A DNA stretch of 64,000 nucleotides from Bagarius yarrelli (lineage: Eukaryota; Chordata; Actinopteri; Siluriformes; Sisoridae), in contig VCAZ01000153.1 in NCBI GenBank assembly GCA_005784505.1, forward strand, positions 461,001 to 525,000, given 5' to 3'. Positions 21,001 to 32,617 of the stretch are shown here, one piece after another; position 1 is the stretch's first letter, and the number at the start of each line of letters is the position of its first letter. The notes beneath the pieces are model-generated. The model was given only the letters and a program-made list of their open reading frames with translations. It searched no databases and was not told the DNA's origin. The translations under genes were made by a program, and so were the position numbers.

Positions 21001-23401
21001 GCTGTCGTCCTGTTCTGGGGTGGAATGGGAAAGGTGGAACGAAGACATCGGACGCAACAGAACTTTATTTATGAAAACCATAAGACAAACTGAGAAAGCA
21101 AACGAAGGATAATTCTAAAAAACATAGAAAGGGAATTAGCATTACAAGCGATTACTAGCATTCGGAAACGAGGAATCTGTAGAAAAACGTCCTGTAGACA
21201 TTAGCGATACAACGACTTTAAGACATCAACGTGAGACAAAACAGACAGAAACACAGGGGTGTATATATATATATATATAAACACACCTTGATTAACAGGG
21301 AAAACAAGCCACACATGGAAACAATTGATGCAATTATAATAAAATTTTAGCTTAATTGTTTAAAGTTGAACTCTTGTAAACGCAATATTTCGATCTAAAG
21401 AATGCGATTAAGCTTTAAATTAAAATCACTATTTAAAAAAAATTAATTAATAATAATGATAATATTATTATAAAAATAATTCTTTTAATAAATTTATTCA
21501 CACAAATAAATCTATCTTACGGCAACCAAATAAATAGACATCCGGTTGTATTACAAATTTAAAAAATTTACCAATAGAAAAAGACTATTTTATGTAGTTT
21601 TTATGTTATCTAGTATTTTTGTATATCTAATTTTATCTACTAAAATTAGATACACATAAATATACAGAAGCTTCTTAACATTTACGATAAATAAGACATA
21701 ATAATGCTGAATGAATAATTCTCTTTCCTTTAACAGATTAGCTATTTGTAATCTCGGCGAAAAGGCGTGTAAGTATCTGGTCTCCGCGGTCACGGCGCCG
21801 CACTCGACCCTGACGGATCTGGACCTCAGTAACAACGACCTGCGTGACTCAGGAGTGAAGCTGCTGGCTGAAGCACTGAAAAGCTCACACTGTAGACTGG
21901 AGACCCTCTGGTGAGTTCCCTCCTGAACGAGCTCTTTAATCTGATTGGTCGAAAAGGGTTGATTATCATTAGTACAATTAGTGCAAATAAATGTATGCAA
22001 AAATGCATGAAACCTATAATATCAGAAAATACAAATTACTAATAAAACCTAAAATCTAAACTAAGTTGACGTCTACAGTGAGTCTAAAGTGTATTAGAGG
22101 AAGTGTGAGCGTTCTGAGCTCAGTCTTTGTTCGCTATATATCAGTGGCGGGCGGTGCATTTGGTACCTGGGCCTTTAGTGTGGATTTACCCGACTGATAC
22201 ACCCCTTAATACCACCACTATCACATCCCGATTATAGAAACCATCAATACTGCGAACAAACACACAATATAACACGGCGTGGACTTACAGACAGAGAGAC
22301 ATTTCACATATTGAGGGTTACAACCATTTTTATTAAAGCAAGAAACCCGTTAACACACAACTCCAAACCTCTACACTACAACCACAACTGTACCACCTAC
22401 AACATCTGGAACAGTTCAGAATCTGTATTTATCTAATAACACATCACAAAAAAACATTACAGATATCAATAAAATATATCCGACATTTAAAGGCTGTGTA
22501 AGTCAGTGTTACCGGTTTGGTGGCGCCGGTCTGGAAGCGCCGAGACATGCTAGTTATCTTCAGGATTAACCGAAATCTCCTCACTATCTACAACTTTTCT
22601 GGAAAAGTCCACCTTAAAACGAATTTTAAGTATGTCCTAAACCAAGTTAATTTCTCCTCCTTCGTCAGCCAGTGTGGGCGCAAAAGTTTGATAGTCAAAC
22701 AGTTTTACTCTAATTGACCAATCAGGGCAGCAACTTGGTGGTCAAACCCTGACCTTTCAATTAGCAGTGCTTGGTACTTTCTATGTCATTTATGTACACA
22801 GCTGAGGGTTAAGTGCCCTGCAGCAGCAACTTGCCGGTGCTGGGATTTGAGCTTGTTGCTCACTTATTAAGGATTCAATGCCCAGGACTGCCACTTGTGG
22901 GCCCACGAGCAAGGCCTTTGACCCTAAACTGCTTAGTTGGATGAATAAAATGAGATAAATGTAAGTAGTTCTGGCTAAGGGTGTCTACCAAATGCCAGAA
23001 ATTTTGATCAGCAGTCCAACAGTGTAATTCCACTTTCTTCCTGCAGGGTGTCAGGATGTTTAATCACAGATGAAGGCTGTGCTGCTCTGGCTTCAGCTCT
23101 GAGTTCATACTGGTCACAGCTGACCGAGCTGGACCTGAGCTACAACCATCCAGGAGACTTAGGAGTAAAGATGCTCTCTGCCCGACTGGAGGATCCAGAC
23201 TGCAAACTGAAGACACTCCGGTATAGTGTGTGTGTGGAGGTGTATGCAAGTGTGTGTAAGAAAGAAGTGTTTGTTTTTTATTATCTGGATAGAGACCATC
23301 TGTCCCAATGAGGACAAGGTGACCTGATACTCAAAGTTTTGTAGGTTTTTTTAGAGGTTGTAATTAGTTTTAGGTGCAGCCCTTACAAGGATATTAAGAC
23401 A

Positions 23402-23462
<61 letters not shown>

Positions 23463-24265
23463 GTGTTCTGTATTTTTTTTAGAATGGAGCATGCTGGTGA
23501 AATTAGACTTACAAACGGTCTAAGAAAATGTAAGTTAATTCTCACACACATACACACACATTTGTTTTGTTAAACGTCCAACACAAACAAGCTTCCACTT
23601 CTGGGCCCCTGAGCAAGGCCCTTAACCCTCAACTGCTTAGTTAAATGCTCATATAAATATAAGTCACCCTGGATAAGGGTGTCTGCAAAATGCAATGAAA
23701 GAAATAAAAAACCTCTCCGTCTCCATCTGCAGACGCCTGCGAGCTCACGCTGGACCCGAACACAGCACACACACGCCTCGCTCTGTCCGCGGGGAACCGA
23801 ACGGTGACGCACGGGACGGACGAGCAGCCGTACCCCGACCATCCTGAGAGGTTTGACTACTGGAAGCAGGTGATGTGTCGCCAGGGTCTGTGTGGACGCT
23901 GTTACTGGGAGGCAGAGTGGGCCGGCGGGGAAGCCGTGATCTCGATGAGTTATAAAGGAATACGCCGGAAAGGTGGCAGAGGCGACTGCGTGTTCGGATC
24001 CAGCGAGAAATCCTGGAAGCTGGACTGTTCGAGTAACAGCTACACCGCCTGGCACAACAAAAAGAGAGCGGATATCCCGGCACCGCCATCCCGTTCCAAC
24101 AGGGTCGGAGTCTTTCTGGATTGGCTGAACGGTTTCTTGTCTTTCTACAGTGTCTCCTCGGACACACACACACGCTTTCACCTACACACTTACCACGCCG
24201 CGTTCACCGAGCCGCTCTACGCAGGGTTCTGGGTCGATTGTGACTCCTCAGTGAGTCTGGCTTAA
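16150..24265 (+). CDS. Fish NLR: FISNA-NACHT-LRR-B30.2 receptor
   Basis: Spliced coding sequence 16200-16270, 16350-16451, 16600-16713, 17431-17544, 18378-20279, 20529-20702, 21737-21910, 23047-23220, 23483-23529, 23733-24265: 1134 residues. Every junction keeps phase (phase 2 to the linker, then phase 1). An N-terminal segment has three exons each bearing SCVSxKxDRSIE. Then come FISNA (about 155-235), NACHT with Walker A GIAGIGKT (265-272) and Walker B VFVFDGLDES (337-346), three 58-residue LRR exons, a linker, and PRY-SPRY with LDPNTAH, WEAEW and FLDW. This is the teleost-expanded NLRC3/NLRP12-like class: cytosolic ATP-binding innate sensors. The ATG at 16200 was chosen because its exon alone gives the phase the next exon needs. 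No PYD or CARD is seen. Ligand is unknown. No stop or frameshift is seen, so it looks intact. Confidence 0.9.
16350..16451 (+). CDS. NLR N-terminal repeat exon 1
   Basis: 102 bp, phase 2-2, carrying SCVSVKSDRSIEQPPNL. Donor AAAG|GTACGT. Confidence 0.85.
16600..16713 (+). CDS. NLR N-terminal repeat exon 2
   Basis: 114 bp, phase 2-2, carrying SCVSMKTDRSIEQPPSL. It has a run of ten A at about 16689-16698. Donor GGG|GTGAGT. Confidence 0.85.
16840..17385 (+). mobile_element. LINE 3' fragment in NLR intron
   Basis: Starts CAGATCACTGGAGAGTGTAA and ends with the RT C-terminal piece (GGTGGAGGCAGATAATTCGC, GTGGTGACCCC). Related to 43915-44785. Frameshifted. Confidence 0.6.
17431..17544 (+). CDS. NLR N-terminal repeat exon 3
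   Basis: 114 bp, phase 2-2, carrying SCVSMKSDRSIETPLSF. Acceptor TTTCCAG, donor AATG|GTAAGA. Confidence 0.85.
17598..17690 (+). repeat. (TTCAG/TTGAT)n degenerate tract
   Basis: Imperfect 5-10 bp repeats such as CAGTTTGATTCAGTTC. Confidence 0.6.
17695..17870 (-). repeat. SINE family A (minus)
   Basis: ACATTTACATTTCTGGCATT start, GTGGCAGCTTGGTGTTGCTG middle, inverse head missing. Confidence 0.65.
17935..18005 (+). repeat. (GATA)n microsatellite
   Basis: Pure (ATAG)n run in an NLR intron. Confidence 0.9.
18006..18330 (-). mobile_element. MITE-like family G (minus)
   Basis: Shares AAGAACTCTCATGTCCTGTA and CGACTGAACCCCAGACCTCC with 12215-12630. Confidence 0.55.
18378..20279 (+). CDS. NLR FISNA-NACHT exon
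   Basis: 1902 bp, phase 2-2. It covers the FISNA segment, NACHT with intact Walker A and B, and the winged-helix/NAD2-like region (VHLSFQEFFAALY), ending in SNCRKA. Donor AAA|GTAAGA. The in-frame TAA at 20281 sits inside the intron and is not the gene end. Confidence 0.9.
20529..20702 (+). CDS. NLR LRR exon 1
   Basis: 174 bp, 58 codons, phase 2-2. Consensus LRR LRELDLSNNDVQDSGVKLL. Confidence 0.9.
21737..21910 (+). CDS. NLR LRR exon 2
   Basis: 174 bp, phase 2-2. LTDLDLSNNDLRDSGVKLL. Donor TG|GTGAGT. Confidence 0.9.
22143..22715 (-). mobile_element. hAT-like element, copy 3 (reverse) in NLR intron
   Basis: Begins CAGTGGCGGGCGGTGC and reads as the complement of the right half of 6055-6946 (GGACTTACAGACAGAGAGAC, ACCACAACTGTACCACCTAC). 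Confidence 0.6.
22725..23005. repeat. SINE A remnants in NLR intron
   Basis: 22725-22860 minus-type and 22860-23005 plus-type pieces (GGGCCCACGAGCAAGGCC, GGGTGTCTACCAAATGCC), facing each other. Confidence 0.5.
23047..23220 (+). CDS. NLR LRR exon 3
   Basis: 174 bp, phase 2-2. LTELDLSYNHPGDLGVKML. Donor CG|GTATAG. Confidence 0.9.
23404..23466 (+). repeat. (GT)n microsatellite
   Basis: About 30 GT units just before the NLR linker exon. Confidence 0.95.
23483..23529 (+). CDS. NLR linker exon
   Basis: 47 bp, phase 2 in, phase 1 out, giving MEHAGEIRLTNGLRK, the usual short linker between LRR and B30.2 in fish NLRs. Donor T|GTAAGT. Confidence 0.85.
23590..23700 (+). repeat. SINE family A 3' part
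   Basis: CTGGGCCCCTGAGCAAGGCC and a degenerate tail GGATAAGGGTGTCTGCAAAA. Confidence 0.65.
23733..24265 (+). CDS. NLR B30.2 (PRY-SPRY) exon and stop
   Basis: Last exon, TAA at 24263-24265. PRY motif ELTLDPNTAHTRLALS, SPRY motifs GRCYWEAEW and VGVFLDW. Probably the ligand- or partner-binding end. Confidence 0.9.
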
Positions 24266-24364
24266 GATCATATTGATCTAAATATAATTATTGTTATTTA
24301 TTTTATTTGTTGCAAAACATTTCTGCAATTCTCCTTCCTGATTGGTCAACAGCAGCTTATTCAT

Positions 24365-24660
24365 ACTGTATGACCAGAAGTATTGGGACACCTGCCTATC
24401 CTATTCATTTGAGCATCCAATTCCAGATGTTAGTCTCACTCTTCCTTCTTTAATTACCTCCACACTCCTGTAAAGTCTTTCCAGTGGTTTGTGTCATGTG
24501 ACTGTGAGGATTTGATTATTTAGACACGAGTATTAATGAGGGTCAGACATTAACTTCAAGGTTTGGAGGTCTGGGGTTCAGTCGGGGTTCCAGCTCATCC
24601 CTCAGTGGGATTGGATCAGAATCAGGGCTCTGGGCATGTCACTCGGTTCATTAACTTTTG
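24365..24660 (+). mobile_element. MITE-like family G
   Basis: Starts ATGACCAGAAGTATTGGGAC and continues TTCCAGATGTTAGTCTCACT; right end decayed. Confidence 0.6.
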
Positions 24661-25129
24661 TCCCTATAGTGTAAAACTGTGTTTTAGTGTTAGAATACAG
24701 TTATATTAATGTTTCATTATGGAATGTTTTATATTCTGAGGGTGGTTTTTTTGGATGTTCTGCATCAGTTAATGTTTAGTGACGGTGTTTCATATGTGAA
24801 AAAAAGATTTCACTGTCCTAACTGTTTATTTTGTATTTTAACTATTTAAATAGTGGTGTTTTTTATTGTTTGTTTTGTTATGCTGAAATCTCTCTGTTTT
24901 TAATAGGGCTGAACGATTAATATAAAAAATAATCAAAAAAAAACTTAATGCAGAACCTCAAACCCATGTAAATATCCTGTGGCGGTTTTTTCAGTCTTTT
25001 CACCGTCAAAACTTACTGCTGCATGTAAAGTCACATGACTCTGCCTGGAACGGCGTCATGACGGAGAGCTCAAATATTAAGTCGACTGAACAAATAAATA
25101 AAGAAAGAAAGAAAATAAATGCGGTGGTT

Positions 25130-25740
25130 CAAATGGTTCAAGCCCCACCACCGCCGGCCTAAGTTGTTGATCTGAGGACCAGGAAGACCTGGGTTCAAGC
25201 CCCACCACCACCAGCCCTGAAGTTGTTGATCTGAGGACCAGGAAGACCTGGGTTCAAGCCCCACCACCACCAGCCTGAGTTGTTGATCTGAGGACCAGGA
25301 AGACCTGGGTTCAAGCCCCACCACCACCAGCCTGAGTTGTTGATCTGAGGACCAGGAAGACCTGGGTTCAAGCCCCACCACCACCAGCTAAGTAAGTTGT
25401 TGATCTGAGGACCAGGAAGACCTGGGTTCAAGCCCCACCACCACCAGCCTGAGTTGTTGATCTGAGGACCAGGAAGACCTGGGTTCAAGCCCCACCACCA
25501 CAAGCCTAAGTTGTTGATCTGAGGACCAGGAAGACCTGGGTTCGAGCCCCACCACCACCAGCCTGAGTTGTTGATCTGAGGACCAGGAAGACCTGGGTTC
25601 AAGCCCCATCACCACCAGCCTAAGTTGTTGATCTGAGGACCAGGAAGACCTGGGTTCAAGCCCCACCACCACCAGCCTAAGTTGTTGATCTGAGGACCAG
25701 GAAGACCTGGGTTCAAGCCCCATCACTGTCAACGCACGTA
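25130..25740 (+). repeat. 57-bp tandem array from a SINE B head
   Basis: About 10.5 copies of a 57-bp unit holding GTTGTTGATCTGAGGACCAG and GGGTTCAAGCCCCACCACCA (B-box-like). 57 bp is 19 codons, so reading frames cross it on the minus strand; those are artefacts. Confidence 0.95.
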
Positions 25741-25888
25741 TCAAGCGTGAGTGGAAAGTGAAGGAAGGAAGTGTAGCTGAGACACTGCAGTGATATTTGG
25801 ACTGTACAGATCCAAATCAGTGTAATTTATCATTTAAACAGCAGTTAAATAAGTGTATTATAGAGGGTATATACAGTACAGTGTTACA

Positions 25889-26090
25889 TTAGTACAGTGG
25901 TGTTCAAACTCGGTCCTGGAGGGTCAGGGTGTCCTGTAGAGTTTAGCTCCAACCTTAATCAATCACACCTGAACCAACTAATCAAGATCCTGCCAGGTAG
26001 ACTTAAAACTTACAGGCAGGTTTGTTTGATTAGGGTTGGAGCTAAACTCTGCAGAACACAAGCTCTCCAAAACCCAGGTTTGGACACCCC
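25889..26090. mobile_element. Palindromic MITE, family H
   Basis: Ends TTCAAACTCGGTCCTGGAGG and GGTTTGGACACCCC; arms with AGAGTTTAGCTCCAACCTTA and TTAGGGTTGGAGCTAAACTC. Second copy at 47130-47335. Confidence 0.75.
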
Positions 26091-26094
26091 AATC

Positions 26095-27460
26095 AAACCC
26101 TAATCTTCCAATTAGCGGTCCAACACGTTAGGTAACCTCTGTTCCTTAAGTTCATTTGTTCCACTGGTTTCTCAGATATCTTTTGCCCGACTCACTGCTG
26201 ATTACCTGCTTCAGGTGGGTTCAGTCCATCAGAATCTGGAAGATTGGGGGGGGGGGGTGAGATTAGACCTGGTGATTTGGAATCTTCCAGACTCAGTTTT
26301 AATTGTTTCTTTGTTCTAATAGACAATATGAACGACTGACATTATTTTATTTATGTCATGCTGTTCTGTATTATTGATATTAATACCTTCACTGGTATTT
26401 TTGTTGTATTTTCTATGTACAATATTATAATATCTACTTTCTATGTTAGAAATAAAATAAACGAACTGATCAAAAGACATCCTGTGTTTTTCATGAATAC
26501 TCAAGGTCTTAGCTATCAGTACTACACACACACACACACACACACTTACACACATGCTGAGTCACTAAAACTAACACAAAGTTTCATCTTTTCATTCGCA
26601 ATGTGAGATCGAAAGGATAAACAGCTGCGAGTTGCGAGATGTGGTTCAGGAGACTGATCTGGGTAGTATTTGTTAGTATAAATAAAGTATGCTTAAGTAC
26701 ATTTTTATTTAGTAATATTTCTGATCAGTCGTTTAAAAAGTAAAGCTAAATGAGTACTAATTTTTAGTTTAAAATTAAGACTGGCGTCAGTTGTTTTCGT
26801 AGGGATTCAGGGGGTAACTGTGTTTCAGACCGATGGTGTGTGTTTTTGATGGTGGCAGTTGTTTTATACGGGAGTATGAGGAAACTGCAGGCGTAGCTGT
26901 AAGAAAAGAGGAAGCAATAAGTGCTGATAAAAAGCTGAAAGCGAACAACTATCTTCTCTATCGAACTCCGGGTTAATCGACGCAGAATTTATTTTTTTAA
27001 AAAAGAAGCATCCAATTACTGTGCAAGTTTTAACAGCTGCCTCGTGGTGATGTAGTTTTTAGATCTTGTCTGGAATATTTCCAAAAACGAGCTTCCAGGA
27101 TAAGATTTTGTGGTTTATTTATTTATTTATTTTTTTAATAATATACTGCATCTGAGTTAACCGGTTTAATCCTCAGCCTTCAGTCTTTAGGATATGAGTG
27201 AAGAGAGTTTTCATTGTCAGGAAAATTTCCTGAGGTAATGTTTTGTACAGCTGCCGTTCTGTTCCAGATGTGGAGATAATGAGTCTAAACCTGAGAGTCT
27301 GGAAGGAAGTTTTTTTTTTTTTTACTAGTCTTGCCTACATATAAGGAGGACGGGTTTCGACAGCTATGCTTTCTCCAGACATCCCCATCACCTATAACTT
27401 GCATCTCGACATTATTTTTTTTGTTAGTCGCTACAACAAATAGTCTATGAACTTATGTAA
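26095..27460. other. No recognised gene
   Basis: Short G run at 26246 and (AC)n at 26525-26545. AATAAA strings near 26450 and 26683 could end the NLR transcript, but the distance from its stop (over 2 kb) leaves this open. Confidence 0.35.
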
Positions 27461-27464
27461 GAAG

Positions 27465-27630
27465 TGGTGGCTCATGGTTAAGGTGTTGGTTCGATTCCCA
27501 GCTCCACCAAGCCAACACTGTTGGGCCCCTGAGCAAGGCCCTTAAACCCCCAATTGCTCAGTTGTATAAATGAGATAAATGTAAGTCGCTCTGAATAAGG
27601 GCGTCTGCCAAATGCTGTAAATGTAAGTGC
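27465..27630 (+). repeat. SINE family A
   Basis: GTGGCTCATGGTTAAGGTGT head, GGTTCGATTCCCAGC, tail GCGTCTGCCAAATGCTGTAA. Confidence 0.75.
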
Positions 27631-27634
27631 CTGC

Positions 27635-28780
27635 AATAGCACGATTTAACCACTACTGGCGCTGTAGTGCAAGATTGTAATTTAACTAAACTGCTCTAAA
27701 CTAATGGCAAAATAATTGTTTAAAAACCCACTGATTACAAAAAAAAATCACTGTTAAAGATGTTTTTTTAACTAATTAATTTGTTGCAATAATTAAAACC
27801 CAATAATTTAACTAATTAAAAGCGATATATACATATAATAATTACATTACATTAATATATAAGTATAATAATTTCATATTAATTGATTAAATGTTGTGAT
27901 AATCGCCGATTAACTATAAAAGTTTATTAATAGAATATTTTAGGATGAACTGAGACCCCAGTGTGTGTGTGTGTGTGTGTGTGGTGTTTTAAATAAAGCT
28001 CATTGGTTGCTGTTAATTAAGTGACCAGACAAAAGTTTTTCCCTTTAAAACATTTGCACAGTTTATGAACTAAACTGGAACAAAATATTATTAAATTATA
28101 TTAAATCTTTAGGCAGCTTTTTAACTTGTAAAAAGATTTACATATATATATGAGTGCTAACAGTACAAAATAAAAGATTTAACTTTCGAATAAACAATGA
28201 CGTCATCAGCATAATTTGTTTTATTGTGCGCGATTCTTCCCCCTAGTGGACTAGCAATTAATAGCAACGGGGGCCTCAAATATTTTTCTGTATTATTGTG
28301 ATTTTGTTATGATTTTAAAATCTATTTATTACAATAATAATTAATCCATTTATTCATCTCATAAAACTGATAGATGAGACAAACTGTTTTCTTTCCATTA
28401 AACAAAAAAATGTCCTTTTTAGTAGCTGTTGGATCATTTCGTTGTCTTAGTTTCTCTTGCTGGTTGGCGTCCAGTAGTAGAAACTGTCCAAATGTGGGGA
28501 CAGGCCGTGTCGTGAAACCCGTGGGCTACAAAATAATTGTTAATTTAGAACTCAATTCTAAATTAATTTCGTAAATAAAAGCTTTTATTATAAGATGAAA
28601 TTTCAATACCACAGATTTATAATTTTAGTATGCAAATTTGAGCTTAACATAATTTTTTCAGGCATTTAGGACAGCATAATTAATTTACAAATAAATTCTA
28701 TCACCAAAACAAGGAATTTTATCATTATTATAATTAAAATGTTTAGTTTAGTGTCCTGAGCTGTTTTATTTTAAAGATTT
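27635..28780. other. No recognised feature
   Basis: AT-rich intergenic DNA with a (GT)n at 27961-27982. Confidence 0.4.
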
Positions 28781-28784
28781 TATT

Positions 28785-29770
28785 TAAAAAAAAAAAAAAA
28801 TTGGACAGTTTTATATGTATATAATTATATTACTTTTTATTGAATTATTAGTTTTATTCCATTATATTACATTCCATTATATTATATTTTATATTATTTT
28901 AATCTTATTATATTGTATATTAAATTATATTTCATTACAATATATTATACTATATTATACTATATTATACTATATTTTTATTATATTATATATTTTATAT
29001 TATATTGTATCATATTACATTATACATCATATTATATTATATTATATTACATTACATTGTAATACATTATATTATTACAATATATTAGTTTTATTCCATT
29101 ATATATTCATTTTATATCATTATCATATTATCTTATATTGTATTACATTATTTATATTGTTATTACATTTATATATATATATTATCATTACATTACCTTT
29201 ATATATATCACGATATATCATATATATCATAATATATTATATTATTCATTATACATTATATATATATATTACCTTATTATATATCACGATATCATATCAT
29301 ATATTATATTGTATTACATTAACTTTATTATATACTTTATTATATATCACGATATCATATCATATATATATATATTTTAATTATATATCACGATATATAT
29401 ATATTATATTGTATTACATTAATTATTTAACTTTATTATATATAACTTTATTATATATATTGATTACACTTATATTATATATTATATTACATTACCTTTA
29501 TTATATATCACGATATCATATCATATATTATATTGTATTACATTAACTTTATTATATATCATATTATATATTATATATTATATTATATTACCTTTATATT
29601 ATATATCACGATATCATATCATATCATATATATTATATTGTATTACATTAACATTAATATCTTTATTATAGATATCATATGATATCATATTTATAGTATT
29701 AATATAATATCATCTTCTGCATGACTATCATATATATTTATCTTATCTTATTATATATCTATTATACATA
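28785..29770. repeat. AT-only low-complexity block
   Basis: About 950 bp of degenerate TATTA/ATTACATTA repeats with recurring ATATCACGATATCATATCAT modules of roughly 100-130 bp spacing. The long frames in it are not genes. Confidence 0.9.
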
Positions 29771-29861
29771 TTTATCTGCTTTTGTAAATCTGATTAAACC
29801 TGTAAAGAAGTTATTAAACCTGAAGCCACTGTGATACAGAAAACATGCAGGTTCAGGCAGT

Positions 29862-29867
29862 TTTATT
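29862..29867 (-). terminator. Candidate caskin poly(A) signal
   Basis: AATAAA on the minus strand about 2.7 kb past the caskin stop, at the edge of the AT block. If used, 32538 to about 29845 is a long 3' UTR holding a SINE and a MITE. Confidence 0.35.
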
Positions 29868-30689
29868 CCTCTCACAATCAGATGTATAGTTCAGTTGATG
29901 ATTTATATCACAACGTCACACAAACCTAACAAAACTGTTCGGTTTTTCTTCAGTCAGCAAGCGTGTACTGTACATGCAGAGTATACAACGATCTGAAGTA
30001 TAGAATAAATACAGTATAGTGCATACAGCAGATATACAGTGCAAAGACAACAACATAACCTGCGGAATCGTATTCAATGATCGATTCCCGTCAACAGTAA
30101 TGCAATCAAACTCATCCTCTTCTCCGCTTTACTGCTATCATCATTACAAGCCTCAAATTACAGGCCATATTTAGAAACGCTAACTTGAAAATAAACAGTT
30201 ATGGTCAATATTTACAAACTAAACATTCCTGGCGTGTGATAAACATGAGTTAAGTTGGTTTTCTGGACACCGCACTTAAAAATGTCTATACATTTATGCC
30301 TCTGGATGGACCAGATTTCCCTTAAATGTGCGTTTTTTTCCTCGATAGAATCCAGTCTGGAGTTTTTAAACATAAACTTTTTAACATATTCCCTGTGAAA
30401 TAAAAATCAGGGCTATGAAATGCTAAATAAAATATCATTTTTACAATAATGTGTCAATAAAGAAAAGAAAAGAAAAGAAAAGCGATTAAAAGGCATGGAT
30501 AATAATGGTAATAATAATAATAAACATCTGGTGAGGCGGGTACAGTATATTGCTCATATTACGACTGCTTGAATAGTTAATTTAATTATCACAATCAGTG
30601 TAAATTAATGTAAATTAGATTTAATTAAGAATTATGGCTTTTGTTCTTTTCTCATTCCTCAGCAGTTTTTCTAAATGTAACACCCTATG

Positions 30690-30815
30690 TACATAATCGG
30701 GGGGTTAAGGGGCCATGCTCAGGGGCCCTTGGTGGTCCTGGGAATCGAACCCACCAATATTCGGGTTAGTAGTGCAACACTTTAAGCACTGTGCTAGCAC
30801 TTCCCCCACCTAACT
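30690..30815 (-). repeat. SINE family A (minus)
   Basis: GGGGCCATGCTCAGGGGCCC, GGGAATCGAACCCACC, inverse head. 30460-30482 just left is an (AAAAG)n run. Confidence 0.6.
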
Positions 30816-31473
30816 CAAATCACAATGAAATTCTCAATTTATCAGAATTAAAGAAAAAAAAAAACATTCCATGCATTCCATGCTAGGCTATGTTTCTCTT
30901 GCTATAACAAAAACTTGGGCTGTTTATTATAAACACTATTAACATCCCATACCGGGAATCTGCGGGTCAGACGAGTGTGCGGTTTGTCGAATGATTTTAT
31001 TTACAATAATGAATATAACAAATATCATTTTTAAAAACACTTACGATGAATCATTATGCATTATTAACACATTTACATACATATATATATATATAATGTG
31101 TTATTAACGCACTGAAATGCAGGTTTCATATTAAGGGGCACCAACAGTTGTGCAAATAAAGCATTGGTCCTAATTCTGTAGTCAGTGTTTCACAAATTTG
31201 GTCCAATAAAGTTTGTGCGCTATTAAAAATTTCAGCATCTTCGGCGTTGGTATTTGAGATATATTTCTATTTTAAATAATTATAATAATAACAGTGCCCC
31301 ATCACACACAGGTACAACTAACTGATTAATTGTTTTTGTATTCCGGGTTTTACGGCAGGCGAATTATTCGATTTTAAATGAGAATCTATTATTGCCTGTT
31401 TTATATTAGAGCATTTATGGTAATTGTTTGTGTTTTTACAGTAAAAAGCATGGCAGGTTATAGCGCTTCTATA

Positions 31474-31925
31474 CACTACATGGCCAAAAGTTTGTGAACA
31501 CCTTACCAGCACACCCACACAAGTCTGACTTCCTTAAACCTCTTCCAAGTTCCACCATGACCATGTCCCTGTGCACAAAACTCCTGATCTCCACGAAGAC
31601 ATCTGGATGTTTTAGAGTAAAAGGACTTTTATGTCCTGTATTCTCGAATCCTGATTCTGACTCAACCCCTTTAAACTGAACACCTTTGGGATGAACTGGA
31701 ACCCAGATTGAACCCCAGACCTCCAAACCTCAATATTGGTGTCTGATCTCAGTAATACTATCGGGACTGAATGATCAAATCCCATCAGCCACACTCCATC
31801 ATTTAGTGGGGAATCTATGTCGATGTGTGATGGTTATAAAAGGAGGAAGAATGAGACAGAATATGGAATAGGATGAGACAGATGTGATGGGAAGGTGTTC
31901 CAATGCTTTTGTCTATATGGTGTAT
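31474..31925 (-). mobile_element. Family G element, near full length
   Basis: Ends are inverted: CACTACATGGCCAAAAGT at the left and CTTTTGTCTATATGGTGT at the right, flanked by TATA/TA, which fits a TA target site (Tc1/mariner-like). About 450 bp, non-coding. Confidence 0.65.
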
Positions 31926-32538
31926 ATATTTTAAAATATCTTTAGGCAGTTCGTAGACTTAGGGACAATTCTTAGAGATACATCGCCTTTAGTGTATCAC
32001 CAACATAACACTGAAAATCACATAGCACTGTTATAGGGTATCATCATAAAAAGCAGTACAGACAAACAAAAGCTAATTGGTAGATAAACGTAAATTATAA
32101 GGTTTTTTTAGCATAAAACACTGATATTAAATGAATTCGAACAAAGAAACAAAAAAAAACTAATATAAAAGTAGTAGCTATCTCGCTTTTATACACTTTA
32201 TGATACAATGTTCTCTTTAGGGCCTGAATAAAGGACAAATGAGACACTCTGTGAGCAGCAGGGAATAAAAATCATTCTGAGACACAGTAAACGGTAAGTG
32301 CTATCAATCCCCAGCAGGAGCAAAGACTACCACAGGGCAAATAAGCTTGCTCCTTGACTTGGTCTCACTTCTCAGACGCTTCTCAAGAGTCCGTAGTCTA
32401 TAGCTGCGATGGCATGTCCGTTCCAGTGATTTACTGACCATCCAGATGGAAAAGCTTTACCCAGAACTGATTATACAGAAATCTGGCCACATCTCTAGTC
32501 TCGTCGGTGCGCGAAAAGTACAACATGAAGCAGTAAGT

Positions 32539-32617
32539 TCAATCCAACATGGCATCCAGCTGGACGGCAAGATCATCAAACATGTTCCCGATGTCATCCA
32601 GAATGTTACCTGCTGAT
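32539..32617 (-). CDS. caskin2: caskin last exon (C-terminal domain)
   Basis: Phase 2 in. RSAGNILDDIGNMFDDLA... then a DAMLD end and TGA at 32541-32539. The acceptor AG sits in a perfect 10-bp hairpin. Downstream acceptor AGs at 32614/32613 and 32611/32610 do not keep phase. Confidence 0.88.

Noticed and set aside
25130..25740. Regular direct repeats as a CRISPR array
   Set aside because: No spacers; units are contiguous, derived from a SINE, in a vertebrate genome.
25070..25744. Long overlapping minus-strand reading frames rich in EPRSSWSSDQQL and NPGLPGPQINN
   Set aside because: Created by a 57-bp tandem repeat, which is a multiple of three; all frames stay open and there is no gene signal.
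27194..27234. ATG followed by MSEESFHCQENFLR and an AG|GTAATG donor, with an NF-kB-like GGAAAATTTCC
   Set aside because: No partner exon in phase and no homology I recognise; likely chance.
28815..29546. 243-codon Ile/Tyr-rich frame
   Set aside because: AT-only low-complexity DNA; no codon bias or motif.
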